This document shows, in pieces, positions 1 to 9,087 of a stretch of DNA of 64,000 nucleotides. The position numbers and the translations under genes were made by a program. Every line of letters begins with the position of its first letter. The stretch's first letter is position 1. A model generated the notes under the pieces. The model worked only from the letters and a program-made list of their open reading frames with translations, was not told the origin of the DNA and searched no databases. Source of the DNA: Glycine soja (taxonomy: Eukaryota > Streptophyta > Magnoliopsida > Fabales > Fabaceae); contig NC_041002.1 in the NCBI RefSeq assembly GCF_004193775.1, positions 41,703,038 through 41,767,037 on the forward strand. The letters run 5' to 3'.

Positions 1-290
1 TATTTTATCGGAGATAATTAAGTTGAATAAGTTACTATGAACTACAAATTACAATATTCTTCTTTTAAATATTTAACATAGTTCATATGACCCGTAAATC
101 AATATAGCTATTTTTTAAAGATTCAATGTAATTGTTAATGATTAGAAATAATAGTAAAAATTATCATAAAGTAAGAGGGGATAAATTGGTTCCAAAGTGA
201 TTTATGACTCCAAATTTAAACTTTTCGCAAATATTCTCCTTAATCTAATTTATTCAAGAGATATAAAACACTTAGGATTGTCTTGAAAAC
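1..290. other. AT-rich flank, no gene seen
   Basis: AT-rich sequence left of the gypsy-type element. I see no coding similarity, tRNA-like structure or clear repeat. The exact junction with the retrotransposon LTR near 291 is uncertain because no clean 5-bp target duplication could be matched across the element. Confidence 0.5.
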
Positions 291-584
291 AAGTATAAAA
301 AAAAAGGAAGTTGACTCTAATTGTGATCTGTCGGTGGAACTAAAGTTATCAAAAGGAGTATGACCCTAACCACAACTTGCCGGTAGAACTAACACTATCA
401 AGATTTTAATCCAAGAACAAAGAAAAAACTCTCACAATAGATAAACTCTCAGATTTCATTAATCTTCACATTCTGCCTTTGGAGAGTATAAGAGTTTCCT
501 GTTTATAGGCTAATCTTGAAATGCTAGAATAAATCACCACTAACATACATTTACCAAATGCATTAATACATTACTACAAAAAGC

Positions 585-890
585 ACAAACAAAGACGGTG
601 GAAAATAACATACAAAGACGGTGGAGCACCGTCTTTGAATCTAACGTCGTCGAAAGTTTACGACGGACCTATAAAACCCGTCTTAGAAAAATGTTGCCTT
701 CTAAGACGGTCGTTAGCTAATGATCGTCTTAAAAAGTTACCTTTCTAAGATGGTGATTAGCTAAGACGTTTCTTAGCTAATCACCGTCTTAGAAAGTACC
801 TTTCTAAGATGTTGTTTAACTAATCACCGTCTTAGAAATGTAACTTTCTAAGACGGTCATTAATTAACCACCGTCTTAGAATGTTATTTT
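585..890. repeat. CACTA subterminal repeat block (left)
   Basis: Many direct and inverted copies of a short motif built on 'aagacggt' / 'accgtctt', often followed by 'nattagcta'. Such blocks are the transposase-binding subterminal regions of CACTA elements. A shorter, more diverged block occupies about 5460-5600 at the other end. Confidence 0.8.
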
Positions 891-1186
891 GACAAAAAAA
901 AAATATTAAATTTAAAAAATAATAAAAACATTATTTGCTATCAGTAGTTTCCATGTTTTGGGACTTAGTAACATAAGAATTTATTTTTTACAACTATATC
1001 AAGCAAACTCTAAATTTATTTCTATTAGACCTTTAAGACAAATAACAATAAGAATGGTCCAAAAACATAGTATTGGGAGCTATGATTAAATAAAGAGAGA
1101 GAACTCTCATGATCAAGGAAAATTACTAAAGTAGAATTACCTTATTAAATTTACTATCCTACAGAGTAAAAAAGAGGGAAACTTAC

Positions 1187-1310
1187 AATTTTGCCATCCC
1201 TCCCTGCTTCTTCCAAATATTGGTCCCACACTTCTTTGGTGGTAATAAGTTTCACATTCCCAGCAACAAAATCCATATTATCATCAGAATCATTATCCTT
1301 AGCTTTGTTC
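1187..1310 (-). pseudogene. Thioredoxin h exon fragment (captured)
   Basis: A single exon read on the minus strand. Its translation has an acidic Asp/Asn-rich start, then FVAGNVKLITTKEVWDQYL and a DGKIV ending. This is the N-terminal part of plant h-type thioredoxins, just before the first beta strand. It is bounded by an acceptor (TGTAG at 1315-1311) and a donor (GTAAG at 1186-1182), so the piece came from genomic DNA with intron borders. The redox-active WCGPC motif lies in the next exon and is absent, so the fragment cannot make an active thioredoxin. The family call rests on remembered sequence similarity. Confidence 0.72.
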
Positions 1311-1668
1311 TACAAGCATTAAAAACATGAAACTTCTCAGTCAACTTGTTTATCAATGTCTACAAAGTTAAGCATTGAGAATTTCCAACTAGCACATGAC
1401 CTAATTAAGACTCTGATTTTTTTTCAAGACCTAATTAAGAATTAAGAAATTATTAATAATTTAATTGGTAACAGTAAATTTATTTTAAATTATATTTTTT
1501 TCCAAAATTATTCTTAATAGTAATAAAAACATATTTTTATTAATTTTAATTAGTTCTTTTATCCTCTTTTATGATTTTATCATTAATAAGATTAAACGAA
1601 AGTATAGAAAATAAAAACATAATTTACGTCTAATTAAATAAAGTAATGTATAGTTAATTAATAGGTAC

Positions 1669-1790
1669 CTTTTGATAGCTCCGTAGCCGTGGCTTCCCAA
1701 AACCAATACAGATGCACGGTGCCTCTCTACAGCATCACACAACACGTTCCTAGCATCACCTTGGACCACTTCCACTAGCACCTCAAGAAC
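1669..1790 (-). pseudogene. Universal stress protein exon fragment (captured)
   Basis: A minus-strand exon whose translation contains VVQGDARNVLCDAVERHRAS followed by VLVLGSHGYGAIKR. This matches the C-terminal half of plant universal stress proteins: the G-D-x-R/K turn, then the V(L/V)G-SHG-x-G ATP-binding-type signature. It is flanked by an intact acceptor (TTGCAG, about 1796-1791) and donor (GTACC, 1668-1664). The N-terminal half and the last strand are missing. It lies between the thioredoxin and IF-2 pieces in the same orientation. Confidence 0.8.
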
Positions 1791-1824
1791 CTGCAATTTT
1801 AAACCAAAATTTTAAAACAACAAA

Positions 1825-2066
1825 TTGAAAAGAGTCACTGCCTTCACTATAGTAGTTACTAATGAACCCCGTCCTTTGTCAAGTCTTGCTTCCATCACAT
1901 ATGCTTGAGCAGGCCCATGAATTCGTGCTTTAAGATCCATCATATCAGCCTGAAGTAGTAAAGATTCTTCTAGGTTATCCAGTCCAATTTTTTCCAGATA
2001 CATCCCAGACTTTAATACTTCCATCAAAGCCTCTACACTAAAGCCATTATTGAACAACGTGAGCAT
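1825..2066 (-). pseudogene. Organellar translation initiation factor IF-2 fragment (captured)
   Basis: A minus-strand open stretch of about 80 codons containing NLEESLLLQADMMDLKARI and EARLDKGRGSLVTTIVKA. In bacterial-type IF-2 the matching region (EAILLQAE..ELKA, then VIEARLDKGRGPVATVLV) follows the GTPase domain and opens domain II. Plants have this protein in chloroplasts and mitochondria. The G domain and the fMet-tRNA-binding domains are absent. The match is to the conserved core only, so which organellar paralogue was the donor cannot be said. Confidence 0.75.
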
Positions 2067-2503
2067 AGTCTGTCTCTACACTAAAGCCAAGGTGGAAACC
2101 CCATTAATTAATCAATCCACACTTACTATTTTTATCTTTCTCGAAGTCTAAATAAATGTGCTTAAGTAACTTACTAGCTAGTATGTATAAATTATGAGTA
2201 ATAATCATTTGTTTGGTTATTATAATATCCTACAAATTTAATGCTACGGTGGTACAAAAAATATTGCAAAAATTAAATCAATTTCATATGATTTGGTTAA
2301 CAATTAGTATAGTAAGAAAAAGAAAAAAAACATACTAACATTTAGTATACATATCAATTAAAAATGATCCCTAATATTTTAAGGTAATTATTATAAATAT
2401 TAATAAATTTATAATACATTAAAATGTGTGATTATTTTTCACCAAAAAAGAATTTGTGCTTAGATGGTATATTATATATTAAAAAAAGGGGAACATTTCA
2501 TAC

Positions 2504-2860
2504 CTGTGGTCTAGGAAACCCACCAAGTGGCCACCCAAGTGGCCAATTTACATCTTTCTGCAATAAGGTATACTCTTGCTCAATGCCATACCTGTTAGCA
2601 GATCCATGAAAGAGTAAATTTAATTATGTTGCAATAACAATTACATGTATAGAGCATCACATAAAAAAGTGATTTCTAGAAAGGGTTTCTAGAAATTGTA
2701 AGCATATGAAGGGAAAATGTTAAAAGAATCCAAAGTATGATGATATTAGGAAATACATACCATGTTTCCTCAGCAACAATATCAGGGTGATTGAAAATTT
2801 TGGCAGCATCATACCTCTTGTTGGTTGGAAGTGGCTCATCAACTGGGGTGTATACAATAT
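2504..2860 (-). pseudogene. Glutamine synthetase fragment, two exons plus intron (captured)
   Basis: Two minus-strand exons of glutamine synthetase. The first (about 2860-2761) contains [20 protein letters not shown] and ends inside a Trp codon at a GTATG donor. The second (2591-2504) starts after a CAG acceptor and contains [20 protein letters not shown], ending at a GTATG donor. The exon junction W-Y is preserved across the intron. These residues are the central part of plant GSI-like/GSII enzymes, which condense glutamate and ammonia. The E-x-E of GIEQEYTLL belongs to the metal-binding core. Everything N- and C-terminal is missing, so no enzyme is made. Confidence 0.9.
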
Positions 2861-3004
2861 GGCAAAATAGATTGGTTCTTAAAAATAGAAAAAAAAACCT
2901 CAATACACATTCAAACGCTTCTTCTTGCAACAATAGCTACAAACACTATATTAATTAAACAAACTAGTAAAGCATAAGCTAAGTACGTATATAATTTATC
3001 ATAC

Positions 3005-3225
3005 CAAACAGGTAATTTTGTTGGATTGCTTTTTCTACCTTTTTCTTTAGCCATAAAGCACAACCCCCTGTGAGGAGTAGTAACACAAGCAGGGAAGAAC
3101 CATCGCCAATTGCTGCTCTAATTATGAAGCCAGCATTTGATGATTTACTTGACTCAATAGGTTCTTCTAAATGATAAGAGACAAAAGCTATGTGATAAAA
3201 ATGGAGCATTGAAATAATCAACAAC

Positions 3226-3306
<81 letters not shown>

Positions 3307-4405
3307 AGGTGGAAAATAAAATAGATACCAGCATACCATAATGTTCATATTCATCAGGATAAAAATAAAAGGCATCCATAGTAAGGTTGCTTAGTGCAGA
3401 GTTTATTCTCACAATCTCTGCTTGGCTGAAATAAGCTCGGCTTGAAGAGAATATTTGTAAGGTGAATTCAAGAGATGGGTAGTTATCACGAGTGATCAAG
3501 GAAACTAAATCCACAGGTAGATTACAAAACTGAAAGGTATGCATAAAATGTTCCTGGAGGGAGGTATCACATTGTAATTAGTGACTCTCCTCATTTTTGT
3601 ACAAAAAAAAAAAATCATTGTAATTAGTGACTCTCCTCATTTTTGGATATTGTTAAACTTAAATATGGGAATGGTTCCTTCAAGCAAAATGTTATACATA
3701 CAAGTGTTTGGTACTGAGAAGCATATCAAGACCAGGTTTACTACCACTTGATATGGGAATGGTTCCTTCAAGCTGATTGTCAGCTATATCTAACCAATTC
3801 AGTTTTGGTAGATTACCAATAAAAGCCGAAATTCCTCCACTGAAGCTGTTAGAATTTAAAGATCTACCATTAAAAGTACAAATTAACTTACTTTCACTAT
3901 CAATTCGCATAACAGAATATTAATTCATTCTGTTATGATCATATATACTATATTTTATTGGTAGAGTCAGAAGAAGTACTTACAAGAAGACCAGCTCCTT
4001 AAGGGATCTTATTTCATCTGGAATAGGACCAGTGAAACCACAATCAACAAGAAATCTGAAACATGAACATAAAAGAGAAACAACATTTAATTTCCATTAG
4101 GAATTAATTCGGTTTTGGGGTATAATCTTTAGTACAACAACATTCCACCAATTTCCCCTTACAAGTTTGACAGCTTGGTCAAATTTCCAATTGAATGTGG
4201 AAGTGAACCAGTTAAGCCCTTATTGTTAGAGAGGTCTCTATAAAACAGAAACAAGGAAATCAAAAGGGATGAAATCATAAATAATTTATTGCAGAAGCAT
4301 GCTGAATGCAATAAATTAAAAACCTACAGCATCTCCAATTCAGACAGTAACCCGATATCTTCTGAAAGCTCGCCTTTTATATCCAAGCCTGTTAATCTTC
4401 TGAAA
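3005..4405 (-). pseudogene. LRR receptor-like kinase ectodomain fragment (captured)
   Basis: A series of minus-strand exons in natural order. Short LRR exons lie near 4396-4320 (GLDIKGELSEDIGLLSELEM), 4239-4163 (GLTGSLPHSIGNLTKLSNL), 4057-3983 (GFTGPIPDEIRSLKELVFL) and 3895-3698 (GNLPKLNWLDIADNQLEGTI). Then comes a juxtamembrane extracellular piece (3540-3340), and a transmembrane exon (3172-3005) whose LLVLLLLTGG core is followed by basic residues. This order and the 72-base LRR exon style match the Arabidopsis HPCA1/At5g49760 subfamily (LRR-VIII-1). Middle LRRs, the signal peptide and the whole kinase domain are missing. A long (AT)n tract has expanded in one intron. Confidence 0.88.
3228..3304. 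repeat. (AT)n microsatellite
   Basis: About 38 uninterrupted AT units inside an intron of the captured receptor-kinase fragment. The Tyr-Ile repeat reading frames across it are artefacts of the dinucleotide. Confidence 0.97.
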
Positions 4406-4494
4406 TACTCGCTAGCAAGCAAGTTAATATCAAATTAAATCTACAAATTAACAACTTTGAATGGACATTCAGAATAGATATATGTGTGTATACC

Positions 4495-5275
4495 AAGGTG
4501 ATCAAGATCATCAATCCCTCAACAACTCCACCACAAGCAGCAGCTCTCGATCCTCCAAACAAGAACAAAACTATCCCTACCCACAACAAGACGACGAAGA
4601 ATGCTTCAACTTTTTTCATGGATGAAGAAGACTTATCCTCGTCTTCTTCCAGGCACTACTATCCCTATCAACCCCACCCTCCCTCCATTACCGGCGTCGA
4701 CGCTGCCTTCCCTTTCGAGTTCTCCTCTGGCTAGTGGGCCCAGGACATCCTCCTTGAAACCGCATGTGTCGTTGTCGAAAAGAACACCACCTGCCTCCGA
4801 CAACTCATGTGGATGCTTAACAAGCTTAGCTCCCCCTACAGCGACACCGACCAGAAACTAGCCTCGTACTTCCTCCAAGCCTTCTTCAACCGCATCACCC
4901 AAGTCGGGGACCGAACCTACAAAACCTTAGCTTCAGCTTCGGAGAAAACATGCTCCTTTAAATCAACCCGCAAAACATACTCCTTTGTCACCGTCGGCGC
5001 CAATATGCAGAAGGTCATGAAGGAAATCAGAGCCAGAATGGAGAAGGAGGTTGATTTGGACATTGGATTGGAAGGGTTTGAGTTCGTCAAAGGGTTTGAA
5101 GAATGTTTGAGGTGGTTTAGGGTTTACTTTGAGGCCTTGGATGGGAGTTTTCCGCGGACAAGCAACGAGCATTTGATGCTTGAGAGGGAGGCGGGGAGGG
5201 CGGTGGTGAACCTGGTGGCGTGTTCTCTGGCGGAGTCCGTAGAGAGGTGGGGGGTTTGGGTTTTTTGGGGTTAGG
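4495..5275 (+). pseudogene. SHR-like: SHORT-ROOT-type GRAS gene fragment (captured, deleted)
   Basis: Plus-strand remnant of a GRAS transcription factor of the SHORT-ROOT group. In order it has a Ser/Asn-rich N-terminus (about 4504-4600), a one-base frame change near 4612, SRHYYPYQ and GVDAAFPFEFSSG, an in-frame TAG at 4732, then WAQDILLE, SSPYSDTDQKLASYFLQAFF and SASEKTCSF. After this the central GRAS region is lost: the text jumps to VTVGANMQKVMKEI and then to GLEGFEFVKGFEECLRWF and YFEALDGSFPRTSNE. The VHIID core and the C-terminal SAW part are gone. SHR moves between root cell layers and works with SCARECROW; this copy cannot. It points toward the other five captured pieces (convergent). 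Confidence 0.93.
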
Positions 5276-6239
5276 GTTTTTTACGGTTCCACTGGAGGAT
5301 AGGAGAATGGGGGTGGAGGAACGGACAAGAAGGTGGCGTCGGGGAGAAGGTGGAGATAGGGAAAGGGGAAGAAGAGAGAAGAAGAAGGGGAACAAACACA
5401 AAGAAGAAGAGGAATGGACGTGAAGAAGAATGGACGCGAGACTTGTATAAAATTAAAATTGTTGACATTCAAAGACGGGGTCCGCTACCACCATTTTTTA
5501 AATATTCACAATATTCATTATATTTACAAAATTGCCACCGTTATACAAACAAAAACGGTTATTAAAGGACCGTTGTAGATACCGCGTCGTAAAAAACTGT
5601 TTTTTTAGTAGTGGTAATTGCATGCCCACTACATAGGAAAATGACAATAAACATGAAAATAAATTCCCACTAGCCACTAAATGACTTGGAGCACTTCTAG
5701 GAAGCATTTAGTAAGGCTAAGAGAAAATAAAAAGTCACCAGAAAATGTTGGATCAAGTGGCCTCAGAATAATTAAGAATGGGAGGTTGAATTAATTATTA
5801 ACGAACCTTTACTAATTAAAAATCTACCCTTCTTAGGCTTTTACTATATTGTTAAGAAAGTAAATAATAGAAATATAAACTTAACCAAAAGTAAAAGCGA
5901 TAATTAAAGTGCACAACAGAAATTAAAGAGTGTAGGGAAGAAGAAGACAAACACAAGAGTTTTATACTGGTTCAGCAACAACCCGTGCCTACATCCAGTC
6001 CCCAAGCGACCTGCGGTCCTTGAGATTTCTTTTCAACCTTGTAAAGTTCTTTACAAGCAAAGATCCACAAGGGATGTACCCTCCCTTGTTCTCTTTGAAC
6101 AACCTAGTGGATGTATCCTCCACTAGAACTGATCCACAAGAGATGTACCCTCTCTAGTTCTCAGTCACAACAACTCAAGTAGATGTACCCTCTACTTGTA
6201 CCACAAAGGATGTACCCTCCAATGTGTTAAGACAAAGTT

Positions 6240-6625
6240 CTCAGGCGGTTAGTCCTTTGAAACTTTGTGAAGGGGGAAACAAAAGAATTCTTTGGTGGTT
6301 AGTCCTTTGAAATCTTTTGTTTGTGGGAAAGGGAAAAATCAAAAGAATTCTCAGACTGTGTCGTTTTGAATTCTTTGAAAAGGGAGAAGGGAGACACAAA
6401 AGAATTCAGGCGATTAGTCCTTTGTTATTTTGGAAAAGGGAGAAGAGAGACACAAAAAGAATTCAGGCGGTTAGTCCTTGTAGAATTCTTTTTGGCAAAG
6501 GGAGAAGAGAGACACAAAAGAATTCAGGCAGTTAGTCCTTTGTTCTTTTGGAAAAGGGAGAAGAGAGACACAAAAAGAATTCAGGCAGTTAGTCCTTAGT
6601 GAATTCTTTTTGGCAAAGGGATAAG
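6240..6625. repeat. 57-61 bp tandem repeats inside solo LTR
   Basis: At least four units containing 'gaattcaggcggttagtcc', starting at 6402, 6459, 6520 and 6577 (spacing 57, 61, 57), with more diverged units upstream. The alternation suggests a dimeric unit of about 118 bp. The open frames across the block are repeat artefacts. Confidence 0.85.
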
Positions 6626-6984
6626 AGAATGAAAAATATGAATAGCACAAGTTTTTGAACAAAGAACTTTTCTTGGAAGAGAAAGTTTTGAACAAAAACT
6701 TTTAGAAAGATGAAGAGAAAAAAAAATCGGAAAAATTCTGTAGAAAGAAATGAAAGAAGATGTTGAAAGATAGATTGAAAGATAGAATGATTGAAAGAGA
6801 TGATGGATCGATCTCAAATTCATGTCATGGTCACATATTTATAATCTTTTGATGACTCAAGTCAAAGTTTGTGACTTTTGACAATTTCTTTTAAAACTAG
6901 TCACTTAGAAAAGTTGTGACTTTTGAAAGAATCTTCATAAACAAGTCACTTGAAGAATTGTGACTTTTGGAAATGAATTTTTCG

Positions 6985-7200
6985 AAAATGATCATTGGTA
7001 ATCGATTACCATAAAGGTGTAATCGATTACACATCAACAGATGCGACTCTTCATTTTGAATTTTGAAAATCTTAACGTTTTAAAACACTGGTAATCGATT
7101 ACATGATTATGGTAACCGATTACAGTTTTGTAAATTAGTTTGAAAAGAATGTTGGCTACTAGTAATAGATTACTACCTTATGGTAATCGATTACCAGAGA
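6985..7200. repeat. Paired palindromic sites TAATCGATTA in LTR
   Basis: Three pairs of the palindrome 'gtaatcgattac' or one-base variants, at about 6990/7019, 7090/7111 and 7161/7182. The two members of each pair are about 21-29 bases apart. The same arrangement recurs in the related LTR at 47085-47305. Confidence 0.85.
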
Positions 7201-7801
7201 GTAAAACTCTTTGGTAAAAGATTTTGTGAAAACTTCATGTGCTACTCAATGTTTTGAAAAACTTTTTAGTACTTATCTTGATTTAGTCTTCTCTTGATTC
7301 TTAAATCTTGATCTTAATTATTCTTGATTCTTGATTCTTGAAACTTGAAACTTGATTCTTGAATATTTGCTTGAAACTTTGCTTAACTCTTGATTCTTTG
7401 GCATCATCAAAATAACCTTGGAAAACATTGCTTCCACAGAAAATTCAGCCTAAAAATAGTGCAAAATTACAAATAAAATGACAAAAATTGGACTTAGTTA
7501 TTATCTAATTAGCCAATATTAATAGTCCACCAAAATTGATCAACTCAACCTATGGATGCTTTTTGTCTTGTAAATTGGGCTTGCCAAAGTGATTCTTCAA
7601 GTTAGGCTCCAAACATCTTCATCAATTCGTATGAAAGTGACCCAATTAGGTGTAGCCCTTAATTCACATTGGTCTTCTTTCTCTTTGATCTTTAGAATCA
7701 GGCCTTGCAATGCTTGCTTCATCCTCTTAGTCTTGGACATTGTCATAGGACTTCTAATTCCATGTAAAGGATCATTAGACGAACTGTTTTCACCTCTATC
7801 A

Positions 7802-7815
7802 TTCCCTCCCTCTTC
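7802..7815 (-). promoter_or_regulatory. Polypurine tract of gypsy element
   Basis: On the minus strand GAAGAGGGAGGGAA lies directly before the LTR start TGATAGAGG. This is the expected plus-strand DNA primer site for reverse transcription. It lies within an open frame that runs on into the LTR. Confidence 0.85.
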
Positions 7816-8900
7816 AAAAGGATTCAAGCTCGAATCTGATCCATTACCTACATCAAATAAAGATAGATTAGCCACATTAAAGATAGCACTTATGTTACCA
7901 TATTCACTTGGCAAGTCCAGCTTGTAAGCATTATCATTTCTCTTCTCTAAAACTTGAAAAGACCTATCTCCTCTTGTTTACAACTTGGATTTTCTTTGAG
8001 TAGGAAACCTTTCCTTCCTCGTATAAACCCAAACCCAATCTTCTAGTTCAAATATAACTCTAACACAACCCTTATTTGCTTGTTTTGCATATTGTTCATT
8101 CTTCTTCTCAATGTTGGCATGAACTTTTGCATGCAACTCCTTGATAGAATCAAACAAAGGTAAGATATCCAAAAGAGTCAAAGGATTAGAGCTATATACA
8201 ACTTCGAAAGGAGAATAAGAAGTAGTAGAATAAACATACCTATTATAAGCAAACTCAACATGTGGCAAGCATTTCTCCTAGTTCTTCAAATTTTTTTGAA
8301 TGATTGCATGCAACAAGGTGGTAAGTGTCCTATTTATCAATTCAGTTTGTCCATCCATTTAAGGATGTGTAACAGTGGAAAACAAGAGTTTTGTTCCCTA
8401 CTTATTCCATATAGTTCTCCAACAATGACTTAGGAACTTCACATCTCTATCACTTATTATTGTTCTTGGCAATCCATGCAAGTGCACTACTTCTTTAAAG
8501 AAAATATCAGCAATATGTGTTGCATCATTGGTTTTCGAACATGCAATGAAATACACCATTTTACTAAACCTAACAACAATAGATATCTTGTCTTTACCAC
8601 CTTGAGATCAAGGTAGTCCTAACACAAAATCCATAGAAACATCAGTTCAAGGGTGATTAGGCACAGGAAAGGTGTATAGAAACCATGGGGCATGACTTTA
8701 GATTTTGCTTGTTTACATGGCATGCACTTCTCACAAACAGATTGCATATCATGCTTCATGTTGGGCCAATAAAAATGCTCATGCAAAATTTCTAAAGTCT
8801 TTTTCACACCAAAATGTCTCATCATTCCACCACCATGACTTTCTCTAACTAACATTTCACGCAAGGAACACAATTTATATTTCTAAAACAAGAAACCATC
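7802..8900 (-). pseudogene. Integrase and C-terminal pol remnant (gypsy)
   Basis: Minus-strand pol remnant. Around 8873-8619 is the integrase zinc-binding region: HFGVKKTLEILHEHFYWP is followed by the C-x2-C pair of CEKCMPC. The catalytic core between about 8620 and 8270 is broken by stops and frame changes. At 8268-7978 the end of the core and the C-terminal region are readable (HVEFAYNR, then YSPFEVVYSSNPLTLLDILPL). The far C-terminus (7914-7802) contains NPFEEGGND directly over the polypurine tract. It would have joined retrotransposon DNA into the host genome but is now dead. Confidence 0.88.
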
Positions 8901-9087
8901 ATGTCTATAATAGTTCCCAAAAGCATGTTTAGAACAAGATCTCATACTTTTCCAAAGCCAGAATCATTAGCATACAAGTCCTTCACAAACTCAAAACCAA
9001 ACAATTTAGTTTGCAAAGAAGTAAGCAAAGCATACCTTCTGCACAAAGCATTAGCCAATATGTTTTCCTTATCATTCTTGTACTTGA

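Larger units (their letters stand above)
569..5613. mobile_element. Pack-CACTA transposon carrying six gene fragments
   Basis: The left end reads CATTACTACAAAAA and the right end, reverse-complemented, reads CACTACTAAAAAAA: 12 of 14 positions match and the right copy shows the canonical CACTA start. Flanking triplets ATA (566-568) and GTA (5614-5616) fit the 3-bp target duplication typical of CACTA (En/Spm) elements. The empty-site sequence survives in the other LTR of the same retrotransposon near 15830. Ends carry subterminal repeats around 'aagacggt'. No transposase is visible. The interior holds fragments of thioredoxin h, a universal stress protein, translation initiation factor IF-2, glutamine synthetase and an LRR receptor kinase (all minus), plus SHORT-ROOT (plus). 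Soybean Tgm-Express elements are known CACTA elements of this fragment-capturing kind; this one has a different set of captives. Confidence 0.9.
5746..7438 (-). mobile_element. Solo LTR (1693 bp), TSD GAAAA
   Basis: Begins TGTTGGATC and ends GCTTCCACA on the plus strand, flanked by GAAAA at 5741-5745 and 7439-7443. No internal retrotransposon sequence is present, so this is a solo LTR left by LTR-LTR recombination. Sense is the minus strand, judged from the AACCAGTATAAAACT leader-like motif (around 5965-5980). A related LTR lies at 46902-47968 in the opposite orientation. It interrupts the 3' LTR of the gypsy element. Confidence 0.9.
291..7801 (-). repeat. 3' LTR of the gypsy element, split in three
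   Basis: Pieces 291-568, 5617-5745 and 7444-7801 align in order with the 5' LTR at 15527-16322. Shared stretches include the text around 'gcatgcccactac' (5620 and 15839) and 'aatagtccaccaaaattgatc' (around 7520 and 16045). The first gap is the CACTA element, with a 3-bp duplication ATA/GTA. The second is the solo LTR, with duplication GAAAA. The LTR begins TGATAGAGGTG on the minus strand, at 7801. Confidence 0.85.

Noticed and set aside
3154..3544. Open frames with long Tyr-Ile repeats
   Set aside because: They are translations of an (AT)n tract; only the flanking receptor-kinase exon text is real.
4392..4619. Possible signal peptide of the captured receptor kinase on the minus strand
   Set aside because: The hydrophobic stretch is the reverse strand of the SHORT-ROOT N-terminal coding sequence; the receptor fragment ends near 4405.
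5220..5472. Arg/Lys-rich plus frames and Ser/Phe/Pro-rich minus frames
   Set aside because: Purine-rich low-complexity DNA after the SHORT-ROOT fragment; no conserved motif.
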